DNA from: Brucella sp. BE17
Lineage (GTDB): Bacteria > Pseudomonadota > Alphaproteobacteria > Rhizobiales > Rhizobiaceae
DNA length: 64,000 nt
Direction: 5' to 3'
NCBI RefSeq assembly: GCF_039545455.1
Contig: NZ_CP154467.1
Location: forward strand, 2,286,139 to 2,350,138
Shown: positions 26,952-35,174 of the stretch, one piece after another
Layout of the letters: every line of letters starts with the position of its first letter
Numbering within the stretch: the stretch's first letter is position 1
Made by a program: the position numbers and the translations under genes
The notes under the pieces: model-generated
Told to the model about the DNA's origin: nothing
Databases searched by the model: none
Seen by the model: only the letters and a program-made list of their open reading frames with translations

Positions 26952-27125
26952 GTTGTTCCTCCCAGTTCCAAAATTAAATTTACATCTATGTTCGTGTTGT
27001 CAGGCTCTTCGGTCCTCCACCGAAACTGTACTCTTTCGCCTCACACCACCTATCGAAGTCCTCTAGTTACGGTTACAAAATCGGAGTCCGTTAACGCGAG
27101 CTATAAGAACGCTCGCGTAGTGTCT

Positions 27126-27473
27126 TCAAGTTTCGCAATCGGGTCCATCTATCGTGGGTCGCCAGAATTGCCACACTTTAGCAAGATCAATTGGCGAGCC
27201 GCTATTGATGGCCAACATACCTCTACAGTCATGCGCACCAACTGGGAGAGCCTCCTGGACGCGGGTTTCGGTGTGATTGGTAGGCACATCGAGAAAAGCT
27301 GGCGCAACGGCAATGATTTGCAGACCTTCCCCATTGAACAAGCCCGCAGCCTCAACACCGTGATCGCTGACGATTAAAGGTTTCGAAATGCCGATTTCAC
27401 TTAATATCTGTGCCAGAGATGCAATTGGACCCGCACCAAAGTGGATGGTTGTCAGGTAATTGATAATATGCAT
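27126..27473 (-). pseudogene. Truncated iron-containing alcohol dehydrogenase (N-terminal third)
   Basis: From the start MHIINYLTTIHFGAGPIASL to NSGSPIDLAKV the sequence parallels the intact Fe-ADH at 57990-59117 (MNIINYLTSISFGLGASDSI; GGGSPIDLAKG). The shared FLDVPTN segment is also present. The frame slips in the region before H-D-C-R-G-M-L and the metal-binding C-terminal two thirds are gone. A GGGAG ribosome site remains. An operator of the regional regulon (27701-27715) lies about 230 bases upstream, so a second regulon member once stood here. Confidence 0.75.
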
Positions 27474-27908
27474 TTCAGCTCCCAAGATATCGTATTGCCT
27501 TTAAAGCAGGTTAGTGCCATTTGCCGTTATTCCCGATGGGGACAAATGTTCGAATAAACAGGAGCGTGCGGGATAAATCGCGACAAAGTCTGAATGAGCG
27601 GTTGAAAGTGATAAAAGCCGCAGACATCCATTCCACCTCCCTTGTTATAGGGCGCAATAGGTCGCTTCCCCAAGCGACTCCATGAAAGCCATCCACAATG
27701 TGGGCTAATTGCCCATTCAATGGTCGCCGAGTGGAGGTTTTTTGTCAACCAGCTTCTGTCGTAAAGTTCTAGATTTTTTTGAGGCCTCCTGCGGGTAAAA
27801 GAGGCAATGCTTGACAAGCTTGAACCTACTTGTGCAGAGCCGGGGCCACACCAATTCGGCACAGGATGAAATCACACGAATCTTGCGCGATATCAAATGA
27901 TTGACATT
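27474..27908. other. Gene-free stretch holding operator A
   Basis: No credible coding sequence is seen. The minus-strand open frames in 27511-27862 have no recognisable family and no ribosome site of note. The only clear signal is the 15-bp palindrome at 27701-27715. The stretch probably contains the former promoter region of the truncated Fe-ADH. Confidence 0.5.
27701..27715. promoter_or_regulatory. Operator A, TGGRC-N5-GYCCA
   Basis: TGGGCTAATTGCCCA is a 15-bp palindrome matching six others in the window. It is upstream of the truncated Fe-ADH. Proposed target of the IclR protein at 46084-46893. Confidence 0.6.
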
Positions 27909-28070
27909 TTAAGGTTATGTCGCAAACTTTTCAGATATTCTACTGTATACGAAGACCTGTGTGGATTGCAGATTGATGCGAGGCATTGAGTATGTGCGAT
28001 TTCAAGGGAACGCATTTCCCCTAAAGTGCCATCCTGTATATCGTTTTCTCTTGTAGAGCGACAATCAACA
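27909..28070 (+). mobile_element. Left-end remnant of an IS6-type element
   Basis: The sequence starting GGTTATGTCGCAAACTTTTC (27911 on) parallels the IS6 end at 53364 (GGTTTTGTCGCAAAATTTC). Further on, FKGTHFP then a stop and SAILYIVFS parallels FKGAHFPKSVILYAVFF of the copy at 53438. Only the inverted repeat, leader and about 20 codons survive. Confidence 0.6.
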
Positions 28071-28149
28071 TGGGAACGGCGTCAACCGAGATGAGTTCAT
28101 CGCGACGTTGTGGGTGCATTTTTCTTTTTCTCACAAAGGAAGAATGCAT

Positions 28150-28345
28150 GCCCTCCCACAGTATTGATGATTTGAGTACGCTGTCGCACCCGAAGATCCC
28201 GTGCCCGGAAGACAATCGCTGAAGCTTTGCTCTTCTGGCTTTTGACAGCAACAAAACGCATTGTTGGTCGCAGGGCTGCCTCGCCTATTGCTTCTGCATC
28301 AGCAGCATCATTCTTTTGGCGTTTTACAAACGGCGTATCCTAGCA
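28150..28345 (-). pseudogene. IS110-family transposase fragment
   Basis: On the minus strand the frame reads PFVKRQKNDAADAEAIGEAA, then LRPTMRFVAVKSQKSKASAI, then VFRARDLRVRQR. This is the N-terminal DEDD-domain region of IS110-family transposases (K-R-Q-K-N-D-A-A-D-A-E-A-I). No start, no C-terminal Tnp_20 domain and no ends are present. It was probably truncated by the neighbouring IS6 remnant. Confidence 0.75.
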
Positions 28346-28673
28346 TAATCTCGCGCGGCAAAACCCTTCTATAGGTACGATATACGAGCCGTTTCGAGAT
28401 GAGAAACGACAAGTGTATGAAGCTCAAAAAGCGTTCAAAACCAATCACTGTAATGCTGGAGTGAATGGGCAGATCTGAAGATTTTCGAGAAAGAAGTTCT
28501 TAATATGTCGGCATTGCTATAGCGCGATCTGAATAGAGCAGTTTACATAAATAGGGCTCTATAACTTATGGTTGTGAAGGCCTATCGTAGCGGCCGCTAT
28601 CTCTCTTTAGGGCGGAACCGAAACTGGCGGAGGACCGCCAATGATCTTTGTATAGGATTTATACATTCCAGGC
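28346..28673. other. Gene-free stretch before the LysR gene
   Basis: AT-rich and without a convincing open frame. The last bases carry GGCGG-AGGACC-GCC (around 28627-28640), a short inverted repeat close to the LysR start. A former transposon boundary is likely somewhere here. Confidence 0.4.
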
Positions 28674-29600
28674 ATGACCCCACCGCTTCACTCGATCATT
28701 TCCAGGCTTCACCTGAAACAGCTGCGGCTCCTGATCGCGCTGGGCGAGCACGGCTCACTCCTGAAGGCCTCGCAGCAGGTCGCGTTGACGCAACCGGGTG
28801 CGAGCAAAGCACTGCACGAAATCGAGACGACGTTCGGCACGCCGCTATTCGTTCGCACAAATCGCGGCCTGGAGCCCAATGCCGTCGGCCACTGCGTGAT
28901 CCGTTATGCGCGCCGGATCCAGACGGATCTATCGCACCTGCGCGACGAGATCGTCGGCATCATGCGAGGCCATGGCGGGCGGGTGGCCGCCGGCGTGATC
29001 ATGGGTGCGGTACCGCTGCTCACCGATGCCATCTCCGCGCTCGTTGCGCGACAGGCCGACCTGTCTGTCGAGATCGTCGAGGACACCAGCGCCGCCCTAC
29101 TGGCCCAGCTCGACGACGGTCTGCTCGACCTGGCGATCTGCCGCACAACCATCAGCCAAGAGCCGCAGGTCTATGACAGCGTGAGGCTCCAGGATGAAAC
29201 GCTCGCAGTGATCGCGAACGTCGACCATCCTCTGCGGCACGCGCAGACTCTCACCCTGCAGGAGCTGGCACCATACCGATGGGTGGTGTACCGCGCAAAC
29301 ATGCCGATGCGGCTCCTGCTCGAACGAGAATACCTCGATTGCGGAATCCGGTTCCCGCAGCACCTGCTCGAGACGACTTCCGCTTTTGCGACGCTGGCGC
29401 TGCTGCAGGCCAATCCGTCTTTCGTAGCCCTGGTGTCGATCGAAGTTGCACAGTTCTTCGCGCCCCGGCAGATGGCGTGCATCCTGCCGCTGGCCCTGAC
29501 GTCACGAAGCGAGCCCTATGAGCTCGTAACCCGTAAGGGGGCACCGGTTACGCCCGCTACCAAACTGCTGATCGAAGAATTGGTCCATCGGCAATCCTGA
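28674..29600 (+). CDS. LysR-family transcriptional regulator
   Basis: 308 residues. The N-terminal helix-turn-helix is LKQLRLLIALGEHGSLLKAS followed by QQVALTQPGASKALHEIE. The C-terminal effector domain begins near residue 95 (GRVAAGVIMGAVPLLTDAIS). It resembles the GbpR/TcuR-type regulators of sugar or tricarboxylate use. No divergent partner is next to it; the closest candidates are tctCBA to the left and the Tat flavoprotein to the right. Codon use is rich in GC-ending codons compared with its surroundings, suggesting separate transfer. Confidence 0.88.
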   Translation: MTPPLHSIISRLHLKQLRLLIALGEHGSLLKASQQVALTQPGASKALHEIETTFGTPLFVRTNRGLEPNAVGHCVIRYARRIQTDLSHLRDEIVGIMRGHGGRVAAGVIMGAVPLLTDAISALVARQADLSVEIVEDTSAALLAQLDDGLLDLAICRTTISQEPQVYDSVRLQDETLAVIANVDHPLRHAQTLTLQELAPYRWVVYRANMPMRLLLEREYLDCGIRFPQHLLETTSAFATLALLQANPSFVALVSIEVAQFFAPRQMACILPLALTSRSEPYELVTRKGAPVTPATKLLIEELVHRQS

Positions 29601-29846
29601 GCATCGGGTCGGCGCGACTGCCGGTCCGCACTTTATCTGCCGTCCTGAAAAAAAGCGTCGGAAGTGGCCATGTGGCCGGCAGCTAGGCCGCTTGGCGTTC
29701 TATACCAGCGTCTATTGCCATTGCCCCAATCAGCTGCATCATGGAGGCTCAGGTGAGGCGGTTATCATGACCGCGTTATCGAGCAACGCTGATAGTTTGT
29801 CTATGATTACCTGTGCTGGAAACAACGCCCTCGAGTCCGAACAACG
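29601..29846. other. Gene-free stretch between LysR gene and terminator
   Basis: No supported gene. The 65-residue open frame at 29692-29889 has no recognised family and runs through the terminator. Nothing else stands out. Confidence 0.4.
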
Positions 29847-29887
29847 AAAAGTCCCGCCGCATAGTGAGATGCGGCGGGACTTTTTTT
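29847..29887. terminator. Strong bidirectional intrinsic terminator
   Basis: A 16-bp perfect stem (AAAAGTCCCGCCGCAT at 29847-29862 with its complement at 29869-29884) is followed by TTTTTTT on the plus strand and ends in TTTT on the minus strand. It lies just beyond the stop of the flavoprotein gene and can also stop LysR transcription. Confidence 0.92.
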
Positions 29888-29906
29888 AATGAGGACTGTT
29901 CTTCGG

Positions 29907-31646
29907 TTATCGCGGACGGAGCGCTGCGTGTCTCGCTGCGATGATGCCCTGTGTGAGAGCACGGGCGTTCCCGTGCTGACTGAACCCGCCAGCAGCTTCG
30001 CCGGCGGCGTAGAGGCCGGGAATTACCTGACCGGCATAGTCGAGGACCTGGCTGTTGCCGTTGATGCGCAGGCCTGACCGGGCGTCGTGGATTACCGGCG
30101 TTGACCAGGCGGCATAGAAGGGCGCTTTTTGAATCTTGTACTGGGGCCTCTGTTTGCCAAAGTCGGAGTCGACACCGGAGTCAACAAAGCTATTGTATCG
30201 CGCTACCGTGGCGACCAAGTTGCTTGCCGGCATGGGAACCCGCTGATGCGTCATGATGATTTTCTGTGCGAGTTCTTCCAGCGTGTTTGCCTGGAAGAAG
30301 AATCCATCGGGATCGACGAAGGGGGGGGCCACAGTCCATCTCTGTCGGGCTACGGCATCTGCATCGAAGATCGCCCAGATCGGTCCACCACCATTGTGGC
30401 CGTCGCCGATTCCGGCCAAAGCAGCGTTAACCCAGTTTTGTGGGTTCCATGTGATATTCTTGGCGTTCAGGTAGTTGCCGTGAGTGTACGGGTTGACTGA
30501 GCCAGCGCTGTTTGTCGGGAACTGACCTCCCATTTCGTCGAAGAAACGCTTCCCGATCATGTTAACATGGATAACGTTCTGGTTGTTGACGCCGGAAAGG
30601 CCTGACGCTTTCGCAAGGTGGAAGACAGGGCTCTGGGGTTGCCACTGCAAGAAAGAGTAGTTGTATCGCGTCCCGATGGCGGTTGGCTTGGTGATGTTCG
30701 TGCCGAACTCTCCGGTCTGGTTGTACGTGCCCGCAAGGGATGCTCCGACATTCAGCCCGGCAATGATGCCGCTGCCGTCCTGAAAAGAATAAGGCTCGCC
30801 AGCGACGCCGCAATACTCTGCGGTGAGCCGTGGATCGAACTGTCTGCGGTATTCCACATTTCCGTTGCCACCGCCGCTCGCGATGATGACGCCCTTGCGT
30901 GCCTGAATGTTAACGTTCCGGCCCTGATGGGACGCTACGACCCCGGTCACGCCACTTTGCATCCGGTGCAGCGACACCAAGCTGTAATTCACAAGGATGC
31001 TCACGCCACGCGCCCTTGCTGCGGCCTCCAGCGGGCGTATGAAGCCGGGCCCTTGAGACGTCGTCGCCCGCCGGTCAGCATCTACCTGCAAACCGGTCCG
31101 GACCGATGCGTAGTCCATGATCGCTGTATGCATCATGCGGTTGACCGAATTTCCGACTTCATTGCCGCCAACATTGTCGACAGTGTTTTTCGTCCACCTG
31201 ACGCCATTGCGGCTTAGAAAGTGGTAAAGGTCGACATTGACGTCGGCAAACGCCCGGATGAGCTCGCGATCGTTATAGCGGTAGCTCGTAGCGCCGTTCG
31301 CCAGGGTGATGGACCAGTCGGTAAGGTCCCTGTACAAGAGTTCAGGCGAATCCGTGATGCCGGACGCCATCTGGGCGGGGGTTCCGCCTCCGATGGGAAT
31401 GTTGCCTGAGCTTACGATGCCACGTCCGCCAATGTGCGGCTGAGACTCAAGGACAATAACCGATGCGCCCGCCTCTGCAGCGGCAACTGCGGCGCCGAGG
31501 CCCGCCGATCCGCAACCTATTATGACGATATCGGCTACGCGCGGGTCCGCGGCATGGCCAATATTCACCTGCAAAACACTGCTGGCCGCCCCCGCAGCGG
31601 CGATTCCGGCACCGGCCTTCAACAATGAGCGTCGGCTTAGTGTCAT
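29907..31646 (-). CDS. Tat-exported FAD-dependent oxidoreductase (fumarate-reductase-like flavoprotein)
   Basis: Start at 31646 is set by GAGGAGAACGT; 579 residues. MTLSRRSLLKAGAGIAAAGA is a twin-arginine signal (S-R-R-x-L-L-K), so the protein is exported folded with FAD. The FAD-binding motif GCGSAGLGAAVAAAEAG follows at about residues 44-60, and the C-terminal FAD segment is IPGLYAAGEAAGGF. The family covers fumarate reductases, urocanate reductase, ketosteroid and tricarballylate dehydrogenases. No heme c motif is present, so electrons must come from or go to another carrier. Neighbouring tctCBA and LysR genes recall tricarballylate loci; the secretion genes next to it raise the possibility of T2SS export. 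Substrate unknown. Confidence 0.82.
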   Translation of the reverse strand: MTLSRRSLLKAGAGIAAAGAASSVLQVNIGHAADPRVADIVIIGCGSAGLGAAVAAAEAGASVIVLESQPHIGGRGIVSSGNIPIGGGTPAQMASGITDSPELLYRDLTDWSITLANGATSYRYNDRELIRAFADVNVDLYHFLSRNGVRWTKNTVDNVGGNEVGNSVNRMMHTAIMDYASVRTGLQVDADRRATTSQGPGFIRPLEAAARARGVSILVNYSLVSLHRMQSGVTGVVASHQGRNVNIQARKGVIIASGGGNGNVEYRRQFDPRLTAEYCGVAGEPYSFQDGSGIIAGLNVGASLAGTYNQTGEFGTNITKPTAIGTRYNYSFLQWQPQSPVFHLAKASGLSGVNNQNVIHVNMIGKRFFDEMGGQFPTNSAGSVNPYTHGNYLNAKNITWNPQNWVNAALAGIGDGHNGGGPIWAIFDADAVARQRWTVAPPFVDPDGFFFQANTLEELAQKIIMTHQRVPMPASNLVATVARYNSFVDSGVDSDFGKQRPQYKIQKAPFYAAWSTPVIHDARSGLRINGNSQVLDYAGQVIPGLYAAGEAAGGFSQHGNARALTQGIIAARHAALRPR

Positions 31647-31916
31647 TACGTTCTCCTCCTCAAATTTTTTTAGACTTGCGTATTCAGTTTTTGGATTGGG
31701 CGGACTCAGCAAAACGCATCAATGGTGATCGCTGTAGAGACTTAGCCTATCGCACTATTGCAGCATTCGCTCGTGCGACAACTGATAAGATGTGATCTCG
31801 GTATAACTTTCTCTCAAGTCAGGTGCACCTCTATGGATGCTGGTTTGTTATATATCTGCTTTGCCCGGACGAGAATTTTCTTGCCGACAATCGCCGGTGG
31901 TTCAGTTTTGCGGAGT

Positions 31917-32570
31917 TCAGAACGCCATTCCGTAGCGCTGCAGACACTGCGAGAGCGCCTCGGCGACGCCGCAATGCGCAGGCAGTTCGACACGCAACCG
32001 CGCATAGGCCCACTGCCTCCAGGAACGCGGAGAACTACCGGATATCTCGATGCGGACGAGTGACGGAATGCGGTAGGCGTTTGTCCATTCGGGGCTGAAC
32101 GCGCCGTCCAGTCCGGCATAGCTAAACGAAAGCTTCAGATCGCCGCGCACGAGTGGAAGGTCCTCCCCGCCCGTGCCCTTCAGATGATCGCGGCGAGCAC
32201 GAATGAGGGCCTTGTCAGTTCCAGCCCGTCCCATCGAGTAAGTTATGTCATCAAGTCCCGCACGGAGTTGGTAGCCGAGGGCCGGACGCACGAAGGTGAC
32301 CTTTTCAGCACTCCCGGTGAATAGGACTACGGTGGTGCCCACTTCCGGGTTAGAATGGGCGGGCTGCGCGGCCTCGAGATCTTCCACCATCCGGTCGAGG
32401 ATGACAGCCACTGTATCCTCCCGTCCGCCCCGGTCGATCATTCCTTGCCAATGGCGCATCCAGGTCCCGGTGTACAGCGACAGCCCACCAAACAGGATTG
32501 TAGCGAGCAACAACGAAACCAATGCCTCGATCAGCGTGAAACCGCCTTGAGCCCTGCGTTTCCTCCTCAT
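31917..32570 (-). CDS. gspJ: Type II secretion minor pseudopilin GspJ
   Basis: 217 residues. The prepilin leader MRRKRRAQGG ends in Gly before FTLIEALVSLLLATILFG, with the conserved Glu at mature position 5. Length and position after gspI identify GspJ, one of the minor pseudopilins (H, I, J, K) that cap the T2SS pseudopilus. The C-terminal RIEISG...WRQWAYARLRVEL strand region is typical. Its start codon meets the gspI stop (shared base at 32570). It ends the eight-gene minus-strand block. Confidence 0.85.
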   Translation of the reverse strand: MRRKRRAQGGFTLIEALVSLLLATILFGGLSLYTGTWMRHWQGMIDRGGREDTVAVILDRMVEDLEAAQPAHSNPEVGTTVVLFTGSAEKVTFVRPALGYQLRAGLDDITYSMGRAGTDKALIRARRDHLKGTGGEDLPLVRGDLKLSFSYAGLDGAFSPEWTNAYRIPSLVRIEISGSSPRSWRQWAYARLRVELPAHCGVAEALSQCLQRYGMAF

Positions 32571-32935
32571 TACAGCCTGCCAATGCGCACAGTCTGCATC
32601 ACGTTTTCACCCGTATCTTTGTTGCTGCGAACCGTGACTGAGTAGAGTTGCCATCCTGCTCTCTTCAGTGCAGTGCTGCGTTCGAAGGTGTACGGCTCCA
32701 CGAGGACCGTGAAATCTCCGATCTCACGCTGTCCCGTTTGCAACGGGTCGAGGGTCATAGTCACAGCCATGGCAGCCTGCATGTTGACACGGCGTTCCGC
32801 CGACCGCTCCAGACCAGCGAATACACCCGCGGCGCCGGTGATTATGCGCGCGATCGGAACAATCAGCAGCAAGGCGATTGCCAGCGAGGCCAGAACCTCG
32901 ATCAGCGTGAAGCCGCGTTTGTGTGGTGCTGTCAT
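32570..32935 (-). CDS. gspI: Type II secretion minor pseudopilin GspI
   Basis: 121 residues. Short leader MTAPHKRG, cleavage before FTLIEVLASLAIALLLIVPI with Glu at mature position 5, then a small beta domain. In the usual order G-H-I-J this is GspI, which nucleates the pseudopilus tip with J and K. Start overlaps the gspH stop by four bases. Confidence 0.85.
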   Translation of the reverse strand: MTAPHKRGFTLIEVLASLAIALLLIVPIARIITGAAGVFAGLERSAERRVNMQAAMAVTMTLDPLQTGQREIGDFTVLVEPYTFERSTALKRAGWQLYSVTVRSNKDTGENVMQTVRIGRL

Positions 32936-33423
32936 TGAGGACTCATTTCAACGCGCCCGGTAAACCAGTCGACGCGCAGTTCAATGGCCCGGCCGCTGGC
33001 GGACAGTGTCATGACACCGCCGCAGGACCGTCCGTCGGCGAGGAAACGCAAGGTTCTGGTTCCGCCTTGGATGGGACACTGGTCCGATGTGACCCAGTTG
33101 ATCGCTACCCCGTTCCGAATTGAGATCGGATCGTCGCCAATCACCTGGATGCGCTTGCTACCCGGATCGACCGTGACGTCGGCGACGCCCCTCGTGGCGA
33201 CGGCTTTCACTCTGGCCTTGCGGAACTCCCCGCTGATGCGAACCGCTTCGCCAGAAAGCTCGGCAGCTCCGATTCGGGAATGGGGCCGCGGCATCAGGAC
33301 GAAGGCCGCCAGGGCGAAGATGGCGAGTGCTGCGATCACGTCGAGCAGCACGATACCGCGCTGTCCCACCTTACGGTCGATGATGCCCCTAGGGCTAGCG
33401 GGACACATTTGAGCCGCGCTCAC
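32932..33423 (-). CDS. gspH: Type II secretion minor pseudopilin GspH (atypical cleavage site)
   Basis: 163 residues from GTG 33423 (an ATG at 33408 is also possible). The N-terminus has a 23-residue basic leader ending in QRG, followed by IVLLDVIAALAIFALAAFVL. Mature position 5 is Asp (D28) where nearly all prepilins have Glu, and Phe1 is Ile. The C-terminal domain with TLRFLADGRSCGG is GspH-like. The first 29 bases overlap gspG, so the two are translated in a coupled way. Asp at +5 keeps the negative charge that contacts the neighbouring subunit. Confidence 0.8.
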   Translation of the reverse strand: MSAAQMCPASPRGIIDRKVGQRGIVLLDVIAALAIFALAAFVLMPRPHSRIGAAELSGEAVRISGEFRKARVKAVATRGVADVTVDPGSKRIQVIGDDPISIRNGVAINWVTSDQCPIQGGTRTLRFLADGRSCGGVMTLSASGRAIELRVDWFTGRVEMSPQ

Positions 33424-33829
33424 CTAGACCATCGGAGGTGATGTTGAACGACTTTCCATCGCTGGCGTATTTGTACTCGTTGCCCCACGGATCGAGCGGA
33501 ACGCTATCACTGCGAAGGTATGGTCCGTTCCAGACTTGGATGGTTGTGGGCTTTTGCGCCAAGGCTCCCAGTCCCTCTGCCTGCATTGGATAACGACCAA
33601 CATCAATGTAGAAGATATCTAGCGCACTGGAAAACGCCTCAATCTGGAGCTTGGCCGCGCGCTCTCGGGAATCAGACAACTGCGCCAGAACACGAGGGCC
33701 GACGAGCGCTGAGATCAGCCCGATGATGGCCAGCACGACCAGCATCTCGATCAGTGTAAAGCCCGCCTTGCGGCGCCTGGCACGCTTGCGTTGTGTGAGA
33801 GGAGAATCAACTGTGAAATGTACGCTCAT
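33395..33829 (-). CDS. gspG: Type II secretion major pseudopilin GspG
   Basis: 144 residues. Leader of 23 residues ending RRRKAG, then FTLIEMLVVLAIIGLISALV. The C-terminal GspG features are clear: ALDIFYIDVGRYPMQAEGL, then PLDPWGNEYKYASDG, the calcium-binding loop region. It forms the body of the pseudopilus that pushes substrates through the secretin. The leader is longer than the 5-10 residues usual for GspG. Confidence 0.93.
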   Translation of the reverse strand: MSVHFTVDSPLTQRKRARRRKAGFTLIEMLVVLAIIGLISALVGPRVLAQLSDSRERAAKLQIEAFSSALDIFYIDVGRYPMQAEGLGALAQKPTTIQVWNGPYLRSDSVPLDPWGNEYKYASDGKSFNITSDGLGERGSNVSR

Positions 33830-33841
33830 GCAATCAAGCTC

Positions 33842-35050
33842 CTATCGAACCATGTCATTGAAGGACATTAGGGTAGACATGATCGACACGATCATACCAC
33901 CGATCAAGATGCTGATGGTTGCCACCGCCGCAGGGCCGACGAGCCCGACGATACGGGACAGCGAACGTTCCAACCGCACTTCATAAAAGTCGGCAACACG
34001 ATAGGCAAGATCAGCGAGTTCGCCACTTTGCTCACCGAGTCTCAACATGCGCACCGCCAGCGGCGGAAGCTGGAGAATCTCAAGTGCATGACCAAGCCTG
34101 TTGCCCTGTCTCAGCGCATCGGATGCCTGCTGCGCGCGTGCCCGGGCTGCCTCCCCATGATCGATAGTATCGGAGATGAGCTTGAAAGCCAGGGGAACCG
34201 CCACGCCCGTTTCGACCATGATTCCCAAGAGACGTGCGAAGCGACCCGTGCGATAACTGCCCGGTATATCCGACAGAAGCGGAAGCTTTTTGGCCCCCCC
34301 CCAGAGCCATGCCCATAGAAGGCCTCGCCGCGCCGCCACGAACCCCAATAATACCACGATGGAAACGGCAAGCAGAAGCTCCAGCCCATATGAGCTAAGG
34401 AAGTTCGAAACCGCGAACATCGCCACCATCAGCGTGTCCGTGTTGCCGCCCTGCGCGATCATCGGTTCGAACTGAGGAACCACGCCCACTAGGAAGAAAA
34501 CCAGTACGCAGATCGTGCCGGCGAAAAGGACCGCTGGGTACCGCAGCGCCTCCCTGACCTTGACTTGCAATGCCTCAAAATTCTGGCGCTCCTCCACGAT
34601 GCGCGACAAAAGGGTGGCCAACTTGCCGGAGGTCTCTGCAACGCGAACCATGGCGATTTGAAATGTGGGGAAGAGGGCAGGCCAGGCTTCCAATGCAGTG
34701 GAAAACGATTTGCCTGAAGCCAGATCGGTCCGAACGCTGGTGACCACGGGTTGAAGCTTGCCATTGTCGAATTCCCTTTCCATGATCGAGAGAGCTTCGT
34801 CGATCCGGATACCCGCATTGAGCATGATTGAAAGGTCCGAGAGCAGCCGCGTAACAGCCGCCGCCGGTATTCGGCTCGTGAAGAGCGGCGCCCGTGCTGC
34901 GGACTGCACGCTTTCTTCGACATTCACCGGGATCAACCCGCGCGCGCTCAGCTTCTGGACGGCGTCCTCGGAATCCGACGCATCGATCCGGCCGAGTTCC
35001 AGGCGCCCGTCGCCATTCAAAGCCTTATATGCGAATGCCGTGGAACTCAT
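33842..35050 (-). CDS. gspF: Type II secretion inner-membrane platform protein GspF
   Basis: 402 residues from ATG 35050 (a TTG at 35059 adds three). Two repeated T2SSF domains, each with FP-like loops (LPTFQIAMV-type segment ALFPTFQIAMVRVAETSGKL and MLRLGEQSGELADL), and three membrane segments including VLFAGTICVLVFFLVGVVPQ. GspF links the ATPase GspE to the pseudopilus. It begins 14 bases after the short ORF at 35065-35169. Confidence 0.92.
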   Translation of the reverse strand: MSSTAFAYKALNGDGRLELGRIDASDSEDAVQKLSARGLIPVNVEESVQSAARAPLFTSRIPAAAVTRLLSDLSIMLNAGIRIDEALSIMEREFDNGKLQPVVTSVRTDLASGKSFSTALEAWPALFPTFQIAMVRVAETSGKLATLLSRIVEERQNFEALQVKVREALRYPAVLFAGTICVLVFFLVGVVPQFEPMIAQGGNTDTLMVAMFAVSNFLSSYGLELLLAVSIVVLLGFVAARRGLLWAWLWGGAKKLPLLSDIPGSYRTGRFARLLGIMVETGVAVPLAFKLISDTIDHGEAARARAQQASDALRQGNRLGHALEILQLPPLAVRMLRLGEQSGELADLAYRVADFYEVRLERSLSRIVGLVGPAAVATISILIGGMIVSIMSTLMSFNDMVR

Positions 35051-35064
35051 CGAGGTCAAGCTTC

Positions 35065-35169
35065 TTAACTGCGCGTCTTCACGGGAGACAAATGTTTGAA
35101 ATCGGTGTTTTTGAAAAATCCCTTCAATCGCGATCTCTGCCGAGCGCCAAACGATTCAAGCTCTTCCAT
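35065..35169 (-). CDS. Possible 34-residue microprotein between gspC/N-like gene and gspF
   Basis: A short frame starts at ATG 35169, eight bases after a good GGAGGG ribosome site that overlaps the preceding gene's stop, and ends TAA at 35065. It would give a basic peptide (MEELESFGARQRSRLKGFFK and 14 more residues) without a membrane segment. It fills the only sizeable gap (124 bases) in an otherwise overlapping operon. It could be a real cytoplasmic accessory peptide or a translated leader that couples gspF. No homolog is recalled. Confidence 0.4.
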   Translation of the reverse strand: MEELESFGARQRSRLKGFFKNTDFKHLSPVKTRS

Positions 35170-35174
35170 TTGGG

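Noticed and set aside
27511..27862. Minus-strand frames upstream of the truncated Fe-ADH
   Set aside because: No ribosome site, no known family, and they overlap operator A; treated as non-coding.
29692..29889. 65-codon plus-strand frame after the LysR gene
   Set aside because: It extends through the stem of a strong terminator and has no recognised domain.
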